9,349 nucleotides of DNA from Pseudomonadota bacterium (GCA_021783175.1 JAJXUF010000125.1:1-9349), one strand, 5' to 3'. Numbered from the stretch's first letter, positions 1 to 7,054 are shown. The notes: generated by a model not told the origin, from the letters alone. A program made the numbers and translations.

Positions 1-199
1 GTAGCATCTTCTTCAACTGCTGAAATGTTGAACAGCAGTCTGGGGCGATCTGTTTGACGATACTGTTTCGATGGCGGCAAGGCGGCGATTCCCAGCGTGC
101 CCATCCCCATAACAACGCGGGGTAACGAGTTCCTAGTTCCCGCTCGCAGCGCTATCGGATTTTTCTAATACTAGGTGAAAATCAAGATGGAGAACGCGC
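1..199. other. Left-edge intergenic region with a short inverted repeat
   Basis: No complete gene is visible here. Bases 1-57 on the + strand are open for 18 codons and end in TGA. This could be the tail of a gene lying to the left, but 18 codons are too few to identify it. A perfect 7-bp inverted repeat, ACTGCTG (16-22) and CAGCAGT (33-39), encloses a 10-base loop inside that stretch and has no T-run after it. Around 166-172 there is an AT-rich TAATACT that could serve as a -10 element for the cupin gene, but no good -35 is present. Confidence 0.3.
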
Positions 200-672
200 G
201 TGACTAAGTCGAGTCCAGTGATCGCGTCGGAGGTTGCCCCAAGAGCCAGCCATCCAACTATCCAGAGCCGTTTGCCGCCCGCGTCGCAGGCAGGCAGAAG
301 CAGGCCCTAGGTGACGTGTTCGGGCTTGGGACGTTTGGCGTAAATCGCACCACGTTAAAACCCGGCGCAATTGCAGCCTTACGTCATTGGCATTCTATCC
401 AAGATGAGTTTATCTACATCCTTTCAGGCCACCCCACGCTCATTACAGACTCTGGAGCAACAACGCTCCAACCCGGCATGTGCATTGGGTTCAAGGGAGG
501 GGACCCTGATGGACATCACCTTGTGAACAAATCAATGGAGGATGTCGTGTATCTGGAGATCGGCGATCGTCTACTAGGCGATACTGGCACGTATCCGGAC
601 GATGCTCTGGAAGCCATCAGGGGAACTGATGGCGAGTGGCAGTTCCGGCACGAAGATGGGTCGTCATACTAA
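200..672 (+). pseudogene. Cupin domain protein (COG3837-like), frameshifted near its start
   Basis: This is a single-domain cupin, a small beta-barrel protein of the COG3837 type whose substrate is unknown. GTG at 200 is preceded by GGAGA (189-193) at normal spacing and gives VTKSSPVIASEVAPRA. The reading frame then has to change by one base at 248-249 to continue as PSNYPEPFAARVAGR and run to the stop at 672. With one base restored the product is about 157 residues, normal for the family, and the N-terminal ASEVAPRA and YPEPFA motifs are typical of it. Metal-ligand candidates, numbered on the repaired protein, are H63, H65, E70 and H106 (HWHSIQDE, then GHHLVN). The only in-frame start after the lesion is GTG 316, which would remove about 39 conserved residues. 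The rest of the gene shows no other damage. It is either a very recent pseudogene or a sequencing error. Family assignment is confident; activity is doubtful. Confidence 0.78.
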
Positions 673-854
673 CGGTCCAGGTCCCTCCCACCCGGCGAAC
701 GTTCCCTGATGCGCGCTTAAGCTCAGATATGAAAAAAATCACACCGAAAAAGGGAGCTCGGCAGACATAATTTATCAACGGCTGAAATGCCAAAAAACAG
801 TGTTCAGCTAGGCCCCACGGACATTTTTCCTTGATGGCTGCACTGGGCAAATGT

Positions 855-886
855 TTGCTGGTGGTTGATTCGTACCATGATATGCT
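855..886 (+). promoter_or_regulatory. Possible extended -10 promoter of the c-di-GMP gene
   Basis: TGATATGCT at 878-886 matches an extended -10 element (TGnTATnnT). It lies about 35 bases before the ATG at 922, so the leader would be about 30 bases. The region at the expected -35 distance (about 855-864) is a poor match, as is common for extended -10 promoters. The call rests on this motif alone. Confidence 0.3.
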
Positions 887-921
887 GCCACACAAACAAA
901 TAAGAAACGGTGGAGCATACG

Positions 922-3687
922 ATGGCAAGTGCCAGCGTTGATGAGATCTTTTCTGAGCGGGATCTACCCGCCGCCCTAGATGCCCTGCTAGACATAGACC
1001 GTCTGGTTGTTGAGGCAGAGACTTCTTCTCAGCTGCTTAGGCAAAGCGTAGATCGCCTAACTGGGGTTCGTGGCATTTCCGGCGCGGCGGTATGGACGCC
1101 CCAGGTGGGCGCCCACGATGTATTGAGGCCGGCCTTTGCATCGGGCCCGGGCGTGTTGGGGCACCTGGACGGTAGCGAGGTCAGAGTGGACGAGTCGCCT
1201 CTGGGCCAAGGTCCCGCTGGGCAAGCTTGGCGGTCCGGTCGGGTGCGCGTAATTGCCGACTGCCGTACCGCCCCGGAGATGATGCCTTGGCGGGCCGTGG
1301 TGCAGGCAAGCGGTATGATCGCCATTGCCAGCTTGCCGCTCATAGCCCGCGGCGGGGCCAAGGGCATTTTGAGCCTCTATAGTCATACGCCGGGTTTCTT
1401 CGGCACCGCCTTTCCCCCGATTTGGCTTGACCACTTGGCTAACATTCTGGGTTTGGCGCTTGATCACTTGCAACGACGCGAGAGCGAAGATGCGCAACGA
1501 CAGCGCATTCAACGCGTGCAGGCGTTGTATCAGGCCCTTCTGGCTGAAGACGAGCTTACGCTCAGCGGGTTGGACGAAAGCCATTTGCTTAGCGAGGCGT
1601 GTCGACGGCTGGTCGCCAGCGGGCTCTTCCATACTGCCTGGATCGGGCAGCCAATAGTGCGCGCTGGGGAGTTTAAGGAATTGCGGCGCTTGGCGGCCTC
1701 GGGTGTGGGAAACCTTGACTTGCTTGACGTCCATCTTGGTCTCCCTGGTTCCGGCCAGGAACACGATTTCCCCTGTCAGCGGGCTTGGAGGAGTGCTTGT
1801 GTCGAAGTCCAACGAAACTGGCCCGCAAGTTTCATAAGCGCGCCCATGCGCCAACTCTATGATCGCTACAACTGGCAGATGTTGATAGCCCTACCGTTAC
1901 GGCGCGGCGGTATACCTTGGGCGGTGTGCGAAGTTGCCGCGGGAGAGGAGGGAGAGTTTAGTGAGGAAATACTCCATCTGCTAACCCGCATCGCGAGCTT
2001 GATCGGTCATGCCCTAGACGAGATCGACCTAAAGCATCGTCTCGAAGACGCGCGACGCGATGCCCTGCATCTGGCTCACCATGACGCCTTGACTGGCCTA
2101 CCCAACCGTCTTGCCATCGAAGAATACCTGCCGCACGCCTTGGCCCGTACCGAGCGGAATGAAGCCCTGCTTGGTGTTGGCATGCTGGACTTGGACGATT
2201 TCAAGCCAATCAATGACAAGTTCGGACACGAGGCCGGAGATGAGTTGCTAAAAACCCTGGCGATGCGCGTACGGAGCGCCTTGCGCGAAACAGATTACGT
2301 CGCTCGTTTAGGTGGGGATGAATTTGCATTGGTGTTCGAGGGCATTGAGTCCTGGGACAGTCTGGAGCGGGCGCTAACTAGGCTGCAACAAGCCATCGAA
2401 GCACCCATGGCCTTGCCAGATGGTACCTATGTCGCCATGCGGGCGAGCTTGGGATATACGATGTATCCGCTCGACGAAGCTGAGGCCGACACTCTTTTAC
2501 GTCACGCCGATGTTGCTCTTTATCAGGTGAAGGCAGACAAGATCCGCCGGGTCGCGTGGCACCGCCACTATGAAGCCGCCTGGGATGTTCGCCTGACTGA
2601 ACGACTGCGCCAGCAATATGGCGTTTCCAGCCTGATCGAACGCGGGTTGGAAGTACATTATCAGCCCGTCATAGATCTAAGAAGTGGGCGCATCATCAAG
2701 TTGGAGGCTTTGGCGCGCCTGCGCAGCGACGGCCGTTTGTTGAGCCCCATCGAGTTTCTTGCCGATTTGCTGCCCTCGGAACTGCGCCGTCTTAGTCTAG
2801 CGGTATGCGATCGGGCGCTCGAACAGAGCCGGGCCTGGAACGAACTCGGCACTGGGATCAAGGTGGCGGTGAATTTCCTGCCGGAACATCTGATGGACCC
2901 TCTTCTGAGCAGGGAGATCCGGGATTTGCTCCACCGCCATCGTGTGGTGCCGGGGACACTGGTTCTGGAAGTGCTGGAACAAGGAGATTTTCTGTCTCTG
3001 GCTTCGGCGCGCGAACGCCTGCAGGATTTTAAGGCTCTGGGCGTCAGCCTCTCGCTTGATGACCTCGGGAGCGCCTATGCCAGCTTGCTACGTCTCAAGG
3101 AATTGCCGTTTGACGAGGTCAAGCTCGATCAGGCCTTTATACACGGCATCGGCCGTCGCCCCCGCGATCTGCGTTTCGTCGTAAGCATCATGACTTTGGC
3201 CCGTGCCCTTGAGGTAGATTTTGTGGTGGAGGGTGTGGAAGATCCTGAGGTGCTGGAGGCACTACGCATTCTCGATGTTCCAGCCGTGCAGGGGTTCGCC
3301 CTTTCGGCGGCGGTTCCTGCTGCCGATATCCCCGCGCTACTGGCTCACCAATGGCCGACAAACCTCCCACCAGAGATCAAACCAGGTCACAACCTGGCAG
3401 CCTATGCCGCGATGATGCAGTGGTCGGACGTCACCCTCGGGATGTTGGAACTGTCGCCCGAACGCCTCGACGCCGAGGTGGTGGGAGATTACGCCAACTG
3501 CCCCATGCATGCAGTCTTCTCTCACGATGAACGCCTCAACCATTTGCATCGAGAGCAGCATCTCCTTGGGGCTGAGTTGGCGCGTTGCAGAGATCGTCAG
3601 GGTTTGGCGCAAGGAATCAGACGCCTAAGAAAACTAACCCAGGACATGCTGCTGCGCATAGAGGCAGGAATTTCCGAGGCAGCGTAA
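922..3687 (+). CDS. GAF-GAF-GGDEF-EAL bifunctional-type c-di-GMP cyclase/phosphodiesterase
   Basis: This is a cytoplasmic 921-residue enzyme predicted to make and break cyclic di-GMP; no membrane segment is visible. ATG 922 is chosen because GGTGGAG (909-915) sits 6 bases before it; an in-frame GTG at 910 lacks a good ribosome site. The order is GAF 1 (about 20-175, with GPAGQAWRSGR typical of GAF), a short charged linker, GAF 2 (about 200-365), GGDEF (about 378-540) and EAL (about 560-805). The cyclase has DALTGLPNR from 388, the active-site GGDEF at 464-468, and an I-site RETD at 455-458, exactly five residues upstream, for product inhibition. The EAL domain keeps Q581, E595 of EAL, N651, E683, D713/D714, K734, E770 and Q790, so phosphodiesterase activity is plausible. 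Its loop 6 is DDLGSAYAS rather than the usual DDFGTGYSS. The last ~105 residues form an extra domain containing C860, H876 and H880. The signals sensed by the GAF domains cannot be told from sequence. Confidence 0.93.
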   Translation: MASASVDEIFSERDLPAALDALLDIDRLVVEAETSSQLLRQSVDRLTGVRGISGAAVWTPQVGAHDVLRPAFASGPGVLGHLDGSEVRVDESPLGQGPAGQAWRSGRVRVIADCRTAPEMMPWRAVVQASGMIAIASLPLIARGGAKGILSLYSHTPGFFGTAFPPIWLDHLANILGLALDHLQRRESEDAQRQRIQRVQALYQALLAEDELTLSGLDESHLLSEACRRLVASGLFHTAWIGQPIVRAGEFKELRRLAASGVGNLDLLDVHLGLPGSGQEHDFPCQRAWRSACVEVQRNWPASFISAPMRQLYDRYNWQMLIALPLRRGGIPWAVCEVAAGEEGEFSEEILHLLTRIASLIGHALDEIDLKHRLEDARRDALHLAHHDALTGLPNRLAIEEYLPHALARTERNEALLGVGMLDLDDFKPINDKFGHEAGDELLKTLAMRVRSALRETDYVARLGGDEFALVFEGIESWDSLERALTRLQQAIEAPMALPDGTYVAMRASLGYTMYPLDEAEADTLLRHADVALYQVKADKIRRVAWHRHYEAAWDVRLTERLRQQYGVSSLIERGLEVHYQPVIDLRSGRIIKLEALARLRSDGRLLSPIEFLADLLPSELRRLSLAVCDRALEQSRAWNELGTGIKVAVNFLPEHLMDPLLSREIRDLLHRHRVVPGTLVLEVLEQGDFLSLASARERLQDFKALGVSLSLDDLGSAYASLLRLKELPFDEVKLDQAFIHGIGRRPRDLRFVVSIMTLARALEVDFVVEGVEDPEVLEALRILDVPAVQGFALSAAVPAADIPALLAHQWPTNLPPEIKPGHNLAAYAAMMQWSDVTLGMLELSPERLDAEVVGDYANCPMHAVFSHDERLNHLHREQHLLGAELARCRDRQGLAQGIRRLRKLTQDMLLRIEAGISEAA

Positions 3688-3881
3688 CTGCGTCGCCGAA
3701 AGCTTACCCCAGGGTATCGGCCTTGGCACCTCTACAGTGACAGCGGAAAATGCCAATGAGAAATTTTTCAATACTGACAGGGGTACATGTCACGTAGCAA
3801 AGTTAAATAGCAAGAATCGGGTCGCAGGTATGGCGAGCGGTATTCATAATCGATTCGCGTCATATGGAATCGAACCCGGAC
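3688..3881. promoter_or_regulatory. Intergenic region with a possible operator dyad
   Basis: This 194-bp gap separates the c-di-GMP gene from the flavin reductase. It contains a short dyad, TGACA-N8-TGTCA at 3775-3792, of a size that could bind a dimeric regulator. A CTGACA overlapping its left arm (3774-3779) resembles a -35 box, but no convincing -10 lies 16-18 bases away. A T-rich stretch (3763-3768) is present. I found no convincing terminator for the upstream gene. Confidence 0.2.
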
Positions 3882-4552
3882 ATGCACAAGATTATCGAAC
3901 CAACGATCCTGTATTTTGGGACGCCAGTGGCACTGATCAGCACCGAAAATGAGACTATACGGCCAACCTTGCGCCTATCTCGTCCGCATTTTGGCTTGGC
4001 TGGCGATGTATGCTTGGCATCGCAGCGTCCTCCAAGACGTACCAAAATTTGATGCACACCAAGGAATGCGTGATCAATCTGCCTTCCGTCGCGGAGGTTG
4101 TGGAAGTTGACCGCCTCGCGCTCACGACGGGAGCTCAGCCCGTTCCGGAGCGCAAACTGCGTCGCGGCTATCGATATGATCCTGACAAGTTTGTGGTGGA
4201 CGGACTGACTCAAACACCTTCCGAGATTGTGGCCCCGCCCAGGGTCAAGGAGTGTCCCATCCAGCTTGAAGGGGTGGTGGAAGAGGTACACGTGGTCGCA
4301 TCGAATACCGATGACCTGCGCGGTTTCGTTGTGTGTTTCGAAACGCGCATCCTGAGGGGGTATGCAGAAGAAACGCTGCTCGCGAGCGGGGAAGGGAACC
4401 GGGTTGACCCGAACAAGTGGCGGCCGCTGATTATGAGCTCTCAAAAATTTTACGGGCTGGGGCCAGAGTTGCACACATCCATGCAGGCGACCATACCGGA
4501 AAGGGCCTACTACACCTCTGACATCGACCGAGCGCGGGGCGTTCGCTCATAA
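3882..4552 (+). pseudogene. Flavin reductase family protein (FMN-binding split barrel), single-base frameshift
   Basis: This resembles the DIM6/NTAB-type flavin reductase or FMN-binding split-barrel family, which uses or reduces flavin nucleotides in the cytoplasm. From ATG 3882 it reads MHKIIEPTILYFGTPVALIS up to the Glu codon at 3951-3953. The frame must then shift at 3954-3955 to read TANLAPISSAFWLGWRCMLG and continue to TAA at 4552. The simplest explanation is the loss of one G from GAGGAC, giving GAGAC. The repaired product would be about 223 residues, normal for the family, with later conserved blocks such as RLALTTG, KLRRGYRY and KWRPLIMS. ATG 3864 is an alternative start six codons upstream; neither start has a strong ribosome site. 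The piece after the lesion could start at ATG 4010 (180 residues) but would lack the first strands of the barrel. The alkyltransferase gene follows 25 bases later. Confidence 0.78.
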
Positions 4553-4577
4553 AAGGGGGCACAGCTGGCCGGATGCC

Positions 4578-5411
4578 ATGTCAGATTACGATCGCATTGC
4601 CCAAGCAATCGCATACATCACCCAGAACGCAAGCAGCCAGCCCACGCTGAATGCTATAGCGGCACATTTGCACCTGAGCCCTTTTCACTTCCAGAGATTG
4701 TTTTGCCGGTGGGCCGGCGTCACGCCGAAGCGCTATCTGCAGATTCTGACAGTGGAGCGTGCCAAGCGACTTTTGGCCGAGTCGCGTCCGGTGCTCGATG
4801 TTGCCGATGCTGTTGGACTCAGTAGCGGATCCCGCTTGTATGACCACTTCGTCCATCTAGAGGCTGTAACTCCCGGGGAATTCAAGGTGGCGGGCCAAGG
4901 CATGACGATAGACTTTGGTATGCATGACACGCCCTTTGGTCCTGTCTTTATCGCGGTCACTGAGAGAGGGATATGCGGTCTAGAATTTGTGGAAGGCGGT
5001 GTCATTGAGAGTGCCCGCGCCCGCCTGACACAGAGGTGGCCGCATGCCTGTGCCCGAGAAAACCCAAAGCGCATACGCGCGATAGCCGGTACCATATTCA
5101 GCGGCAATGTCACGCCTGATCGGCCGCTATCGCTCCTTGTTTCCGGCACGAATCTCCAGATCAGCGTGTGGAAGGCGCTCCTGCAAATACCTAGCGGCCA
5201 CCTCGCAAGCTATGCCGAGATCGCAACAGCCATTGGTCGGCCCCGCGCGGCGCGTGCGGTGGGACAGGCTGTGGGCGACAATCCGGTCGCATTCGTGATT
5301 CCCTGCCATCGTGTCATCCGCCAGAGCGGAGCCTTAGGCGGCTACCGTTGGGGCGAAATACGCAAGCATGCGATCCATGCCTGGGAGGCGGCGAGACGGG
5401 ATGCGCAGTAG
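4578..5411 (+). CDS. AraC-type HTH fused to methylated-DNA-protein-cysteine methyltransferase (Ada-like)
   Basis: This is a 277-residue DNA repair and regulatory protein. The N-terminal ~105 residues form an AraC-family helix-turn-helix domain (LSPFHFQRLFCRWAGVTPKR, then TPGEFK). The C-terminal part is an O6-alkylguanine alkyltransferase that transfers the alkyl group irreversibly onto its active-site cysteine, C243 in the IPCHRV motif. Other family blocks are also present: QISVWKALLQIPSGHLASYAEIA, RAVGQAVGDNP and LGGYRWG. The usual N-terminal zinc-cysteine phosphotriester repair domain of Escherichia coli Ada is absent, so this is the shorter two-domain type. ATG 4578 matches the family start (MSDYDRIAQAI), although its ribosome site is weak. 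It follows the flavin reductase gene by 25 bases and is probably co-transcribed with it. A role in controlling its own or other alkylation genes is inferred from the HTH domain. Confidence 0.93.
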   Translation: MSDYDRIAQAIAYITQNASSQPTLNAIAAHLHLSPFHFQRLFCRWAGVTPKRYLQILTVERAKRLLAESRPVLDVADAVGLSSGSRLYDHFVHLEAVTPGEFKVAGQGMTIDFGMHDTPFGPVFIAVTERGICGLEFVEGGVIESARARLTQRWPHACARENPKRIRAIAGTIFSGNVTPDRPLSLLVSGTNLQISVWKALLQIPSGHLASYAEIATAIGRPRAARAVGQAVGDNPVAFVIPCHRVIRQSGALGGYRWGEIRKHAIHAWEAARRDAQ

Positions 5412-5728
5412 TGCTGTGCTTCAGCCACACGCGGCCCGCTCACTCGATCTGACTGAGCAGCGTGCAGCCAGTAGGCAAGATGGTGGCAAACTTCTCCGGG
5501 GGGAATTGCAGACAAACCGTGTGTCCCGCCAGAGACCCCGGTATCTTGCCAGTTACTACGGTTCGCCCATCGTGGGGCTGTTGGAGTGCAAGTCTTGTAG
5601 CCCGTGCTTTTCTCAATGAGCACAAAAGAAAAAGCCCGGTCCGAGAGGAAACCAGGCGAAATGTCTTAAGGAGGATACTACGCACTGAAGTTATCGGGCA
5701 TCCGGGGCTAGTCTTTAGGAGACCAACT
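5412..5728. other. Gene-poor region with an orphan Shine-Dalgarno-like site
   Basis: No gene can be supported here. Minus-strand frame 5440-5685 is open for 81 codons and ends in a moderately protein-like stretch (GRTVVTGKIPGSLAG), but it has no recognised motif and no good start. AAGGAGGA at 5668-5675 is an excellent anti-16S match, yet no ATG or GTG follows at a usable distance. It may be a leftover of a lost gene. Confidence 0.4.
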
Positions 5729-5854
5729 ATGTTTCCGACGAGCGGCTGGTTGATGGCGAAAAAGAACCCGACTCGTGGCCGGGCAAGAAATCCAACAGAG
5801 GGTGCCCGCCTCGGAGTTACATGCGGGCACTTGGACTCTAGTTGCGATCTTTGA
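5729..5854 (+). CDS. Small ORF of 41 codons, hypothetical
   Basis: ATG 5729 is preceded by AGGAGA (5717-5722) with 6 bases between, a good ribosome binding site. The product would be 41 residues and strongly basic in its middle (KKNPTRGRARN), with two cysteines near the end. I recognise no family. The last third of the frame overlaps a perfect 8-bp inverted repeat (5802-5830), so the transcript may matter more than the peptide. Support is the ribosome site and the open frame only. It stands alone, about 320 bp after the alkyltransferase gene. Confidence 0.3.
   Translation: MFPTSGWLMAKKNPTRGRARNPTEGARLGVTCGHLDSSCDL
5802..5830. repeat. Inverted repeat, 8-bp perfect stem
   Basis: GTGCCCGC (5802-5809) pairs perfectly with GCGGGCAC (5823-5830) around a 13-base loop. 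No run of T follows on either strand, so it is not a standard intrinsic terminator. It lies inside the 3' part of the 41-codon ORF. Confidence 0.5.
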
Positions 5855-5918
5855 CCGTCGGATGGCGGCGGCTTGTTTGCCTAGATTGACGGCACGCTTA
5901 AGATGACGGCCGGCACTT

Positions 5919-6389
5919 CTACGGATGTGGTTTAGCGTTATGCCAAGCGCTTATTCGTTCCTTGGACATGTCGGCCTGTATTCGCTGGCGATATAAGAGA
6001 TAGGCCTGAATCAATTTGCGACGTTGCCGGGATGCGCCCGGAACAGCCCGAAAGTCACTGATGGGCGCATAGGGTTCTGCTTTATCGCCAGAGCGAAAGA
6101 ATTTGAAGGCGCTGCCATTGAGCGCGAAACGCAAGCAGCCCATTTCAACCTTGGCGGGATTCGGGCTCATTCTGATGTTGTACCAGGATGTCCCGGGTTT
6201 GCACTGCCCCGTTTGTTCGTCAGTCAAATACCAGAGAACATCGCCGCCGGCACCTTCAAGGGGACGAAAAAAATATTCGTCGCGTGTGCGGCCGAAAAAA
6301 TGAGGGCAAGAAGGAACGCCACGTACGCCATCAACATATATTAAATCTATTGTTTTCGCCGAAACAGTCAGGATAGGACATGTTGGCAA
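5919..6389 (-). CDS. Hypothetical minus-strand ORF, possibly 5'-disrupted
   Basis: This is a 156-codon minus-strand frame with protein-like composition, for example GVRGVPSCPHFFGRTRDEYF and then EQTGQCKPGTSWYNIRMSP; I recognise no family. Aromatic residues and several cysteines are frequent, and there is no signal peptide or membrane segment. The only upstream start is TTG at 6389, with a weak ribosome site, and this frame is closed by a stop near 6438. The next minus-strand frame is also protein-like just upstream, reading RVRCDLGEDQQEMSFANMS before its stop at 6331-6333. Dropping one T near that stop would fuse the two as NICDGVRGVP. The true gene may therefore begin further right and be frameshifted like the two others in this window. 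It runs opposite to its neighbours, with nothing near it to suggest a role. The opposite-strand frame at 6024-6344 is less protein-like. Confidence 0.4.
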   Translation of the reverse strand: MPTCPILTVSAKTIDLIYVDGVRGVPSCPHFFGRTRDEYFFRPLEGAGGDVLWYLTDEQTGQCKPGTSWYNIRMSPNPAKVEMGCLRFALNGSAFKFFRSGDKAEPYAPISDFRAVPGASRQRRKLIQAYLLYRQRIQADMSKERISAWHNAKPHP

Positions 6390-6695
6390 AGGACATTTCT
6401 TGCTGATCTTCGCCCAGATCGCAACGTACCCGGTTTAAAGCCGGGAAAAAATCCACGCGGCGCGCAACTTTCAACCGCGGCGAAAACCTATGTGGCGCCG
6501 CTGGCGCGTCCCAGTGGCGTCGACTTGGTCCCTTGAGTGGGGTTCGCCCCAGCCCCTCGCCCGTTTCTTGGCCCCCGGCTCGCAGCGGGAGCCTTAACGA
6601 TTTGTGATTCGACGGTACGGCGGTGGCAATGAGGGCTAAGGCATATTGATAACACCGCGGCATTCTGCACGGCATTCATGAAAGGAAAAGGTGAC
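6390..6695. other. GC-rich structured intergenic region with several hairpins
   Basis: Apart from possible upstream sequence of the minus-strand ORF, I see no gene. Several short perfect hairpins cluster here. CCCGG/CCGGG lies at about 6430-6446. GCGCC-GCT-GGCGC lies near 6494-6506. TGGGG-TTCG-CCCCA at 6538-6551 has a stable UUCG tetraloop. GGCTC/GAGCC lies at 6577-6593. The last is followed on the + strand by TTAACGATTTG, a weak T-rich tail. Promoter elements for the PepSY gene must lie in the right part, but I could not choose one; a TATTGATAAC-like stretch sits near 6644-6653. Confidence 0.35.
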
Positions 6696-7034
6696 ATGAA
6701 TTACTGCAAATTTGGCCCACGACATCTGACTTCCCTGGGGCTAGCTCTGTTCCTCTCAGCTGCGGGTACGAGCGCCCTGGCAGCTACCACCCCGGTGAGC
6801 AAACGGGAGGCGGCGACCATCGCAATCCAAGCCCATCCCGGTAAGGTGGAGCGCGAGAGCCTCACGAGGTTGCCCAACGGGCAGTCCGCCTACAAGGTCG
6901 AAATCCGGGATACACAGGGCACGGTCGCCACGGTTGTGGTGGACGCACGTACAGGTGAGGTTCTGAACGGCGGCGCCATGGCCGATCCTGCCGGCAGCGC
7001 CCCTGCACAGCCTGGGGTCGCGCCGCCGCAATAA
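6696..7034 (+). CDS. Secreted PepSY domain-containing protein
   Basis: This is a small exported protein of 112 residues. ATG 6696 is chosen over the in-frame ATG 6678 because AAGGTGA lies just before it (6688-6694) and because it starts directly with a signal peptide. A Sec signal peptide spans residues 1-29 (Arg/His, then LTSLGLALFLSAAG, cleavage after SALA). Residues about 35-92 form a single PepSY domain, ending in the typical AYKVEIRD...VVVDARTGEVL pattern; a Pro/Ala-rich tail follows. PepSY domains are found as periplasmic or surface regulators, often proposed to inhibit proteases or to bind extracellular partners. The specific role here cannot be assigned. The PEP-CTERM gene lies 145 bases downstream on the same strand, with structured RNA between them. 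Confidence 0.85.
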   Translation: MNYCKFGPRHLTSLGLALFLSAAGTSALAATTPVSKREAATIAIQAHPGKVERESLTRLPNGQSAYKVEIRDTQGTVATVVVDARTGEVLNGGAMADPAGSAPAQPGVAPPQ

Positions 7035-7054
7035 CGCGCAATTACATCTGGCAC

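Noticed and set aside
1057..1854. Long minus-strand open frame (265 codons) opposite the GAF region
   Set aside because: It lies fully antisense to a well-conserved GAF-GAF coding region and has no recognisable motif; it is a shadow of a GC-rich gene.
3737..3952. + strand open frame of 71 codons overlapping the flavin reductase start
   Set aside because: Its second half is out of frame with the conserved MHKIIEP start; the first half is intergenic with no family resemblance.
3860..4474. Minus-strand open frame of 204 codons opposite the flavin reductase
   Set aside because: The + strand carries conserved flavin reductase motifs throughout; the antisense product has none.
5440..5685. Minus-strand frame with GRTVVTGKIPGSLAG
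   Set aside because: It is somewhat protein-like but has no good start, no ribosome site and no recognised motif. Not enough to annotate.
6024..6344. + strand frame of 106 codons opposite the minus-strand hypothetical
   Set aside because: Its composition is less protein-like than the opposite strand and there is no ribosome site; treated as the shadow.
6423..6450. CCCGG/CCGGG hairpin followed by AAAAAA as a terminator
   Set aside because: The run of A follows the stem on the + strand and the T-run precedes the stem on the - strand, the wrong side for an intrinsic terminator in either direction.
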